Assembly: GCA_003554915.1 (NCBI GenBank)
Contig: PWHM01000109.1
Span: forward strand, 1 to 23,127
Direction of reading: 5' to 3'
DNA from: Candidatus Nealsoniibacteriota bacterium
GTDB lineage: Bacteria > Patescibacteriota > Minisyncoccia > Minisyncoccales > PWPS01
DNA length: 23,127 bases
Shown here piece by piece: positions 1 to 5,365 of the stretch (the stretch's first letter is position 1; each line of letters starts with the position of its first letter). The notes beneath the pieces are model-generated. The model made no database searches and had not been told where the DNA came from. It worked only from the letters and a program-made list of their open reading frames with translations. Position numbers and translations under genes: made by a program.

Positions 1-239
1 TACGGGGTAAAAATTGAACGCCAATTCTACCTTAGAATGAAAATACCCTCACTGAGAGGACTCTCGGAGGCGTTTCAGCATTTTTTACTTCAGAACGCAA
101 ATACCCCTTTCGGAGAAGCTCTCAGAGGTAATTTAGCATGGTTTTCAGCTTTGCTGAAATAAATTACCGAGAGCGCAAGAACCGAATTCTCGCTGGAGAA
201 TTCGAGTTCTGGTTCTTACGAAAAGGGTGTCGAGTGAAT
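1..239. repeat. Hairpin-rich non-coding repeat region
   Basis: I see no convincing protein gene here. The stretch is packed with inverted repeats. ATTCTA/TAGAAT (24-29 with 33-38) and CTGAGAG/CTCTCGG (52-58 with 61-67) sit inside an outer stem AACGCC/GGCGTT (17-22 with 69-74). GCTCTC...GGTAATTTA (118-135) pairs with TAAATTACC-GAGAGC (160-174) around an inner TTTCAGC/GCTGAAA hairpin. GAATTCTC-GCTG-GAGAATTC (184-203) lies inside AAGAACC/GGTTCTT (177-217). Two segments, from about 41 and about 99, align loosely (AAATACCC...CTCTC.GAGG...TTTAGCAT type), so part is a degenerate tandem repeat. The segment at 45-60 also resembles the tRNA-Glu terminator at 410-436. Whether it is transcribed is unknown. 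Confidence 0.6.
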
Positions 240-385
240 GTGACCCCGAGGGGAAATTGAACGTCGTCCAGGCCTGTCATCCGACAGGCACGTCCTCCCT
301 AAAAAACCACGTTTTTTAGTATTTTTCAACACGGGAAAAATTTATTAATTTTTCCCGACCCCTTTCAAAAGGTTCGAATCCCCTC
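240..385 (-). repeat. tRNA-adjacent two-hairpin element, copy 1, with copied tRNA-Glu 3' end
   Basis: Positions 240-262 repeat the 3' end of the adjacent tRNA-Glu (T-arm plus acceptor, near-identical to 454-475) in the same orientation. Then come a GCCTGTC-ATCC-GACAGGC hairpin (about 273-290, unique to this copy), hairpin 1 CTAAAAAAC-CAC-GTTTTTTAG (299-319), hairpin 2 CGGGAAAAATT-TATT-AATTTTTCCCG (332-357), and a right end ACCCCTTTCAAAAGG followed by TTCGAATCCCC, which is a T-arm-like sequence in the opposite orientation. Hairpin 2 and the right end recur almost exactly at 16797-16843. It lies beyond the tRNA-Glu terminator. Nature unknown: possibly a miniature mobile or dispersed repeat that targets tRNA 3' ends. 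Confidence 0.7.
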
Positions 386-409
386 TCTGTTTACTAACTC
401 TTTTCTTCT

Positions 410-436
410 AAAAAAACACCCTCATTGAGAGAATGT
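410..436 (-). terminator. Rho-independent terminator of tRNA-Glu
   Basis: Read on the minus strand this is ACATTCTC-TCAAT-GAGGGTGT, an 8-bp stem with two G-U pairs, followed by a run of T. It lies 18 bases past the tRNA-Glu 3' end and so should end that transcript before the repeat element at 240-385. Confidence 0.75.
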
Positions 437-454
437 TTATAAACTACGGTGGTG

Positions 455-529
455 TGACCCCGAGGGGATTTGAACCCCTGTTACCAGGATGAGAACCTGG
501 CGTCCTGGACCGGGCTAGACGACGGGGCC
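455..529 (-). tRNA. tRNA-Glu (anticodon CTC)
   Basis: The cloverleaf is complete. The acceptor GGCCCCG pairs with CGGGGTC (one G-U), the anticodon arm is CCAGG-TTCTCAT-CCTGG with CTC at positions 34-36, and the T-loop is TTCAAAT. The discriminator is A and no CCA is encoded, so the end must be added by tRNA nucleotidyltransferase. It lies downstream of the dcw operon on the same strand, with a terminator at 410-436. Its 3' end is copied at 240-262. Confidence 0.95.
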
Positions 530-539
530 GTCTAAAAAG

Positions 540-567
540 AGTTTAACCGATAATTTTAAATTGTAAA
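540..567 (-). promoter_or_regulatory. Possible promoter of tRNA-Glu
   Basis: Minus-strand TTTACA (562-567), a 16-base spacer, then TAAACT (540-545). The expected start point is about 533, a few bases before the tRNA 5' end at 529. The -10 match is weak, so read-through from the dcw operon is an alternative. Confidence 0.4.
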
Positions 568-568
568 G

Positions 569-1165
569 TTAATCGCTTATTTTTTGCGCCAACTTGACAA
601 AATTCAAATTAAGCATAGTTCCGACCCCCAAAGCTAAAGTATTGAACAGAACGGTCTCTTTACCGTTTTTATCTTTTATCCAGATCGGAATACTGCTCCC
701 CTTATGATTAACTTTAAAATTCACTCTATCGGATAAATTCAAGTCACTGATATAAAAATCAGCATTTTTCTGAAATCCGTAACTTAGCCGCTTTTTGATT
801 CGTTTTCCGGGCACCTTACCGATCGATTCAAAATCAATTAGCAGCTCACCACTCTTATCAAGAAGAGTTATAATCTTTTTTTCCTTTTCCAAATTAGCGG
901 AGTTTATGACCACCAAAACCTCCCCGAAAAGAGAGAAAAAACTTTCTATTCGTTCAGTTGAAAAGTCATTATTACTTAAAATCAAAACATCGTTGGACAA
1001 AACCGATAGCTTCTTAAAACCGATAAGTGGCTTTTTTATTCTTTTTACTTTTATAAAATCATTGATTAAATTAAAGATTAAATCGGCGTTTTTATCTTTC
1101 CCCTTTCCCATTAAAAAAACAAGTTTGGTGCCTTTCCACTTTAAAATTTTATTTATCAATTTCAT
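569..1165 (-). CDS. Mur-ligase-like central-domain protein, apparently without a working P-loop
   Basis: A 198-residue protein whose start overlaps the ftsI stop by 4 bases (ATGA), so the two are probably translationally coupled. The second half reads like the end of a MurF-type central domain: a segment ...GFQKNADFYISDLN..., then FKVNHKGSSIPIWI, then NTLALGVGTMLNLN, which matches the place where MurF has its 'HNVxNALAA' helix. The N-terminus has a strand followed by MGKGKDKNADLI where Mur ligases carry the ATP-binding GTNGKT/S loop; here the GKT/S is gone. The family is normally about 450 residues with three domains, so the substrate and C-terminal ligase domains are also missing. It is either a decayed murF/murE in the usual dcw slot or a non-catalytic paralogue. 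Catalysis is unlikely. The Mur assignment is from pattern only. Confidence 0.6.
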   Translation of the reverse strand: MKLINKILKWKGTKLVFLMGKGKDKNADLIFNLINDFIKVKRIKKPLIGFKKLSVLSNDVLILSNNDFSTERIESFFSLFGEVLVVINSANLEKEKKIITLLDKSGELLIDFESIGKVPGKRIKKRLSYGFQKNADFYISDLNLSDRVNFKVNHKGSSIPIWIKDKNGKETVLFNTLALGVGTMLNLNFVKLAQKISD

Positions 1166-2841
1166 TTTTCTCTTACGTAATCGGGTGGAACTTGTTTGTA
1201 ATCTATTATATATTCGGCTAACTTCCTAAAAACCGGCACTACTGAAACTTCCGCGGTAGAAGCATCGGGTTGATCCATCTTCACCAAAATTACGAATTCC
1301 GCATTCAAAGGTCCGTAGCCTACAAAAGTCTGAATCGTCTCACCGGAATACCCTCTTCTGTTTTCCCCCAAAAGTGACCAGGGAATCTGAGCCGTTCCCG
1401 TTTTTCCGGCAATATAGTAACCGGGAATTTGTGCCCTTCTGGCGGTTCCTTCCTCAATGACATTAATCAGCATCGAAGTAATTTTTGAAGTCGTTCCCGA
1501 AGAAAAAACTCTTCTTTTCCTTTCCGGCTCCGGATTGAAGTTTTTCGCCAAGTAGGGCTTCATCAACTCGCCCCCGTTGGCTAAAACCAAAAAGGAATTA
1601 AAGAGCTGCATCGGTGTAATTTCAATTCCTTGGCCGAAAGAAGCATTGGCGAAATTAACGTCGTATCCTTCTTTGAAAGATAAGTTTTCCGAGTAAACTT
1701 CTCCTTGCAGATCGATTTCCGTCTTTTCGAAAAAACCAAAGTCTTCAAGGTAATCCAAAAAAACTTGGTTTTCAAGTTGCTGCTGGACATAAATCATTCC
1801 CGTATTTATCGATTGTTCCATCACTTTGTTCATATCCACCTCTCCCCACTCTCTCCGACCGTAATTCCTCAAGGTGTGTCCACTGACTACTTCAAAGCCC
1901 TTGTCATAGTAGGTGTCTTGAGTACTTACCACTCCTTCCTCCAGAGCCATACCCATAACTATCGGTTTGAATGCAGAGCCGGGTTCAAATAATGCTTGAA
2001 CCGCATTATTTTTAAAAATATCCAATCTCTGGACCTGTCTGTAATCATTGGGGTTAAAATTGGGATAGTTTGTAAGAGCTAAAATTTCTCCGGTGCCGGG
2101 ATCTCCCACTATGACGGTTCCGGACGTTGCATTAAAGTCTTCGACGGCCTCCTCCAAAAGCTTTTCGGCCATAAATTGAATATTGTAATCTATGGTAACA
2201 TCAAGACTCAATCCCGCTTGAGCCGAGTCCGTCGTTATCAATTGGCCTCTCGGATTTCTCCAGCCCTCTTGCACTCCGGTTGCTCCGCTGAGCACATCAT
2301 CATAATACCCTTCCAATCCATATTGTCCCCTCTCGGTTCCTCCTACGAAACCGATAACATGAGAAGCCAGTTGTCTTTGAGGATAAAATCTGAGCTCTTC
2401 TTTCCTTAGATTGACTCCCGCAAAATTTAAATTATTAATCGCCTCTACCTCTTCCTCAGAAAGTTGTCTTTTTAAGACCTCGAAGGATCTATCGGTTTTT
2501 TGCAGTTTTTCATCTATAATTTGTCTGTCGATACCCAAAATAGTAGCCAAAGAGGTAGCTATCGCCTCTTTATCTTCACCTTCGCCTTCAATTTCCCTGG
2601 GAGAAAGATAAGCCATCTTCCACCCCCTGTTTACTGCCAAGGGGATTGATTCTCCACTCTCATTTTCAGCGAATATATTTCCTCTGCCTCCTTCCGTTTT
2701 TCTGTATATTTTTTGCTGTCTTTCGGCTTGCCGCATCCAGTGATCGGCTTCGGTAATTTGGAGTCTGTAAAGCCGAAAAACCAAAACCGAACTCAATAAA
2801 AAAACGAATATTAAAAGAATATTTAACCTCGCTTTGCTCAT
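1162..2841 (-). CDS. ftsI: Division/elongation transpeptidase, class B penicillin-binding protein (FtsI/PBP2-like)
   Basis: A 559-residue class B PBP that cross-links peptidoglycan stem peptides outside the membrane. One N-terminal transmembrane helix (about residues 7-24) precedes the pedestal domain (RGNIFAENESGE region), and the transpeptidase domain follows. All three catalytic motifs are present: SxxK as S289-A-F-K292, SxN as S344-I-N346 and KTG at about 480-482 (GKTGTAQ). No PASTA domains are visible and the length is normal. It is the fourth gene of the mraZ-rsmH-ftsL-ftsI operon; its ATG overlaps the ftsL stop (ATGA) and its stop overlaps the Mur-like ORF in the same way. The cluster position supports septal FtsI rather than the elongation-specific PBP2, but sequence alone cannot fully separate them. 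Confidence 0.93.
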   Translation of the reverse strand: MSKARLNILLIFVFLLSSVLVFRLYRLQITEADHWMRQAERQQKIYRKTEGGRGNIFAENESGESIPLAVNRGWKMAYLSPREIEGEGEDKEAIATSLATILGIDRQIIDEKLQKTDRSFEVLKRQLSEEEVEAINNLNFAGVNLRKEELRFYPQRQLASHVIGFVGGTERGQYGLEGYYDDVLSGATGVQEGWRNPRGQLITTDSAQAGLSLDVTIDYNIQFMAEKLLEEAVEDFNATSGTVIVGDPGTGEILALTNYPNFNPNDYRQVQRLDIFKNNAVQALFEPGSAFKPIVMGMALEEGVVSTQDTYYDKGFEVVSGHTLRNYGRREWGEVDMNKVMEQSINTGMIYVQQQLENQVFLDYLEDFGFFEKTEIDLQGEVYSENLSFKEGYDVNFANASFGQGIEITPMQLFNSFLVLANGGELMKPYLAKNFNPEPERKRRVFSSGTTSKITSMLINVIEEGTARRAQIPGYYIAGKTGTAQIPWSLLGENRRGYSGETIQTFVGYGPLNAEFVILVKMDQPDASTAEVSVVPVFRKLAEYIIDYKQVPPDYVREK

Positions 2842-3125
2842 TTTACCACAACTTCACTACCGAGAACCTCTATATAACTGACTTTACTCGCTTCTTCAAA
2901 GTTCAATTCCCGAGCTATGTTTTCAACTTCAAAAAAAGAGTTGCTTTGCAGAAATTGGTATTCCAAACTTCTGCTTTCTTGAGAGTAATTGCTTATTTGC
3001 TCCTGATATTTTTCAATCAAGTAAGTTTCTTGAGTTAAACTGCCGACTTGATTGACATATGAAAACACGACAAGAGCCAATAATAAGAAGGAGATTATAT
3101 ATTGAATTTTTGTTTTATTGTCCAT
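2838..3125 (-). CDS. ftsL: FtsL-like septum protein
   Basis: A 95-residue bitopic membrane protein. A short basic N-terminus (MDNKTK) is followed by one transmembrane helix (about residues 8-26) and a probable coiled coil (LIEKYQEQISNYSQESRS region). This is the usual FtsL/DivIC layout and size; FtsL links the FtsQB complex to FtsWI at the septum. FtsL diverges fast, so the call rests on architecture and on its place between rsmH and ftsI. It overlaps the end of rsmH by 11 bases and the start of ftsI by 4, consistent with coupled translation. Confidence 0.8.
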   Translation of the reverse strand: MDNKTKIQYIISFLLLALVVFSYVNQVGSLTQETYLIEKYQEQISNYSQESRSLEYQFLQSNSFFEVENIARELNFEEASKVSYIEVLGSEVVVK

Positions 3126-3981
3126 CTGTTTTTTCAGCTACTTTTAATATTGCCGACCTTGAAGAAGGGTTTTCGGCTACCTCCTCGTCGGAAGGAGTAA
3201 CCGACTTGACCACTTTTAACCCTTCTCGGCTTTTAAAGAATTTCTCTACCTCCTCACCTTCCAGATTATGAAAGGATATGACCACGATACGTCCTCCGGG
3301 TTCCAAAACATTGAAGGCCTGCGGAAGAACTGCTTTTAAATTGTCAAGCTCCGCATTGACCACGATACGTAACGCTTGAAAGGTTCTGGTAGCGGGATGA
3401 ATTCTTCCTTTTTCATAATCCTTGGAAACCGCCCTTTTTATGGCTTCAACCAGTCCTCCGGTTGTCTCCAAGGGTCTTGACTTTATTATCTGATCAGCTA
3501 TTTCTCCGGCATATCGCTCACCGCTGTAATCTTTTATTATCTTTATCAGGTCACCCTTTTTCCAATTATTAACTATATCTTTAGCCGTAAGGAGTGATTT
3601 TTCATCATATCTCATATCCAACGGTTCATCTCTTTGAAAGCTAAATCCTCTGCCGGACTTTTCTATGTGCCAAGTTGACATCCCCAAATCAAGCATAACA
3701 CCCGAAACCGAACTAAAACCCTTCTCTTTTACGACTTCTTGTAAAAAAACATACGACTCGTTTACCAGTTCCAATCTTTCTATCTTTTCCTTTTTCATTC
3801 TTTCGTGCATCTTCTTATCCCATTCGAAACCCAGAACTTTTCCTTTCGGTCCGTTTCTCCTGAGTATCTCTTCGGTGTGTCCTCCTTCCCCTACGGTACA
3901 ATCTATAAAATTCTTATTTTCTTCGACGTTCAAAAGATCTACGGCCTCTTTTTTCAAAACGGTCTTGTGGCTTTTTTGCAT
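3115..3981 (-). CDS. rsmH: 16S rRNA (cytosine-1402 N4) methyltransferase RsmH
   Basis: A 288-residue SAM-dependent methyltransferase (formerly MraW) that makes m4C at position 1402 of 16S rRNA in the decoding centre. The N-terminus HKTVLKKEAVDLL and the SAM loop FIDCTVGEGGHTE are characteristic, as are GVMLDLGMSTWHIE (family: DLGxSxxQ), RGFSFQRDEPLDMRYD and the C-terminal ENPSSRSAILKVAEK. The family's GVSS/Q positions are slightly changed (GMSTWHIE), still within normal variation. Length is a little short of the usual 300-315. It starts one base after the mraZ stop and is second in the dcw operon, as in most bacteria. Confidence 0.96.
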   Translation of the reverse strand: MQKSHKTVLKKEAVDLLNVEENKNFIDCTVGEGGHTEEILRRNGPKGKVLGFEWDKKMHERMKKEKIERLELVNESYVFLQEVVKEKGFSSVSGVMLDLGMSTWHIEKSGRGFSFQRDEPLDMRYDEKSLLTAKDIVNNWKKGDLIKIIKDYSGERYAGEIADQIIKSRPLETTGGLVEAIKRAVSKDYEKGRIHPATRTFQALRIVVNAELDNLKAVLPQAFNVLEPGGRIVVISFHNLEGEEVEKFFKSREGLKVVKSVTPSDEEVAENPSSRSAILKVAEKTDGQ

Positions 3982-3982
3982 A

Positions 3983-4414
3983 TCAAACTCCCAGCTCTTT
4001 TAATTCCTCCGCTATATCCCCTACTTCACTTTCGGTTTTTTCTTTGTAATCTTCCCATTTGTCTTTATCCCAAATCTCCATTCTGTTATATACTCCGGCA
4101 ATGGTTATCTCCTTTTTCAGATCGGCATACTCCTTTAAGTAATCAGGGATCAATATTCTTCCCGAACTGTCGATTTCAACCTCCATAGCTCCGGCAAGCA
4201 TTACCCTGGCAAAGCTTCTGGCATCCGCTTGGGAAAGCGGAAGGTTGCTGATTTTTTCAGCTAATTTTCTCCATTCATCAAGTTGGTAAAGAAAAAGGCA
4301 GCCGTCCAGTCCTCTGGTCACGACTACCTTTCCGTCCAAGTCATCACGAAACTTAGCCGGTACGGCCAGTCTCTTTTTGGCATCTATTTTATAATTGAAT
4401 TCTCCTATGAACAT
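3983..4414 (-). CDS. mraZ: MraZ transcriptional regulator of the dcw cluster
   Basis: A 143-residue DNA-binding protein of the AbrB-like double-repeat family that controls its own dcw operon. The two repeats are visible: MFIGEFNYKIDAKKRLAVP near the N-terminus and VEIDSSGRILIPDYLKEYA in the second half, with the conserved DAKKR and DSSGR turns. I start at the ATG at 4412-4414 because the family begins M-F-x-G-E-[FY]; a GTG 12 bases upstream would add only MENS. There is no good Shine-Dalgarno at either. Upstream is a clear promoter overlapped by GTGG repeats at 10-11-base spacing, the expected MraZ operator, so feedback control is likely. Confidence 0.95.
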   Translation of the reverse strand: MFIGEFNYKIDAKKRLAVPAKFRDDLDGKVVVTRGLDGCLFLYQLDEWRKLAEKISNLPLSQADARSFARVMLAGAMEVEIDSSGRILIPDYLKEYADLKKEITIAGVYNRMEIWDKDKWEDYKEKTESEVGDIAEELKELGV

Positions 4415-4442
4415 TGAGTTTTCCACAATTTTTAGGGGTTTT

Positions 4443-4490
4443 CCCCACTTTTATCCACAACTTTCCACATCACTTCCATTTTATCCCACT
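4443..4490 (-). promoter_or_regulatory. Putative MraZ operator (GTGG repeats about every 10 bases)
   Basis: On the minus strand the GTGG core occurs at 4486-4489, 4465-4468, 4455-4458 and 4445-4448, with ATGG at 4476-4479, so the steps are 10, 11, 10 and 10 bases. MraZ in E. coli and Mollicutes is known to bind tandem TGGGN / GTGKnn-type direct repeats with a 10-bp period in its own promoter. The array covers the -10 element and the start of the transcript. A further GTGG lies at 4423-4426 out of phase. Confidence 0.8.
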
Positions 4491-4526
4491 TTTTTTCTGA
4501 TGTCAACACTTCAAGATTGTGGATAA
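4451..4526. other. Two perfect DnaA boxes in opposite orientation in the mraZ promoter
   Basis: TTATCCACA occurs at 4451-4459 on the plus strand and at 4518-4526 on the minus strand (TGTGGATAA as printed). Near matches are TTTTCCACA (4419-4427) and CTTTCCACA (4461-4469). One box overlaps a GTGG operator repeat, so some of the signal may be shared sequence. They could allow DnaA to influence the dcw operon. There is no dnaA, dnaN or AT-rich unwinding array here, so I do not call an origin. Confidence 0.4.
4478..4506 (-). promoter_or_regulatory. Sigma-70-type promoter of the dcw operon
   Basis: A perfect TTGACA (4501-4506 on the minus strand), a 17-base spacer, then TAAAAT (4478-4483). The expected start is near 4470, giving a leader of about 55 bases before the mraZ ATG. 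The spacer and -10 overlap the GTGG array, so bound MraZ would compete with RNA polymerase. Confidence 0.85.
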
Positions 4527-4554
4527 TAAAATCACCCCTCCTTAGAGGGGTGAT
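4524..4554 (-). terminator. Rho-independent terminator of the Clp-like operon
   Basis: A perfect 10-bp stem ATCACCCCTC-CTTA-GAGGGGTGAT (4531-4554), followed on the minus strand by TTTTATT. It lies 24 bases past the stop of the gene at 4579-5358 and separates that operon from the mraZ promoter. Confidence 0.85.
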
Positions 4555-4578
4555 TGATAAGTCTTTAAAATTAAAAAT

Positions 4579-5358
4579 CTAAAGCTCGTCGGGGAAATCA
4601 ATTTCTTTTTCAGTGTCAATATCGGAAAACTCGATTGTAAAATTCAAAGTGGGAGAAGATCCCGTAGAGAATCCGATAAACGGATCGGGAAAATCCAAAT
4701 CCCGGGAAAAAGAAATTTCTTGATTGGCTGATAGCTTGTAAATATTGAGGTCTTCCTTTTCCGCATATACTTCAATCTTCAAATCTTCTTCCAAAATCTT
4801 CAAGCCGGTAAGTGGAACCCGGTAATGATACATTTCCTTTTCATTAATCTTTTCTTCCTCGGATATTGCTTCTACAAACTGACTGTCAAAGACCGGTTCA
4901 CTTAAAAAGCTATCTTCAGTAAGAGTGTGTGTTAGCCACCTTCCTCTCACCTCTTCTATGTTTCTATCGAAGTTTTCTGCAAAAAACGACTCCAAAACTA
5001 TCGGAGGATCTTCTTCTTCGAAAAGAATAAAAATATCCGGATCTCTAAACTTGAACTTGCCCTCGATCTCTTGAGGGGATCCTTCCATTTGAGTCTCCAA
5101 AACGAAGTCTCCCTCCGCTTTCAGTCTCTCCCCTCTTTCAAAATAAGCGTTTGAGCTTAATTCGTAGAATCCTTCCCGAGCGCTTTCCAAAGCCCCGTTG
5201 AAGTTCGCCTCGAAAGATCCGAGCGATCTAAAGTTCTCCGCCGTCGCTTCCATTCTTTTTTCTTCCACCGGCACCACTTTCGTCGATTGATATATCCCGA
5301 AGATCAAGATTCCTATAATTAAAAATTTCAATAACGATTTTAGCGCATTTTTTTTCAT
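4579..5358 (-). CDS. Membrane-anchored beta-rich protein of unknown function
   Basis: A 259-residue protein. A basic N-terminus (MKKNALK) and one hydrophobic segment (about residues 9-24) suggest a membrane anchor or uncleaved signal; there is no lipobox cysteine. The rest is acidic and looks beta-rich, with alternating patterns such as LKAEGDFVLETQMEG, EIEGKFKFRDPDIFILFEE and LKIEVYAEKEDLNIYKLS. This is loosely reminiscent of LppX/LolA-type lipid-binding beta folds, but I do not recognise a family and give no function. It starts 7 bases after the Clp-like ATPase stop and is last in a three-gene envelope operon ending at the terminator at 4524-4554, so a joint role with the ATPase at the membrane is a fair inference. 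Confidence 0.7.
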   Translation of the reverse strand: MKKNALKSLLKFLIIGILIFGIYQSTKVVPVEEKRMEATAENFRSLGSFEANFNGALESAREGFYELSSNAYFERGERLKAEGDFVLETQMEGSPQEIEGKFKFRDPDIFILFEEEDPPIVLESFFAENFDRNIEEVRGRWLTHTLTEDSFLSEPVFDSQFVEAISEEEKINEKEMYHYRVPLTGLKILEEDLKIEVYAEKEDLNIYKLSANQEISFSRDLDFPDPFIGFSTGSSPTLNFTIEFSDIDTEKEIDFPDEL

Positions 5359-5365
5359 ATTTTTT

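Noticed and set aside
297..385. Complete plus-strand tRNA ending in TTCGAATCC
   Set aside because: The T-stem does not pair properly, there is no D-arm or anticodon arm, and the acceptor has no partner; only the T-loop-like end is present.
240..475. attL/attR of an integrated phage or plasmid
   Set aside because: The interval between tRNA 3'-end copies is only about 200 bases with no integrase or cargo gene; at most it is a miniature element or remnant.
795..1229. Plus-strand ORF of 144 codons, and other long antisense ORFs across the minus-strand genes
   Set aside because: They lie opposite well-supported genes, have no recognisable motifs and show the composition expected of mirror frames.
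2838..4414. Alternative genetic code (TGA as glycine)
   Set aside because: TGA ends several well-bounded proteins (ftsL, ftsI, the DJ-1 gene) at tight gene junctions, so the standard bacterial code applies.
4419..4530. Replication origin at the DnaA-box cluster
   Set aside because: There are only two perfect boxes, no dnaA or dnaN, no clear unwinding element, and the sequence is largely explained by the mraZ promoter and operator.
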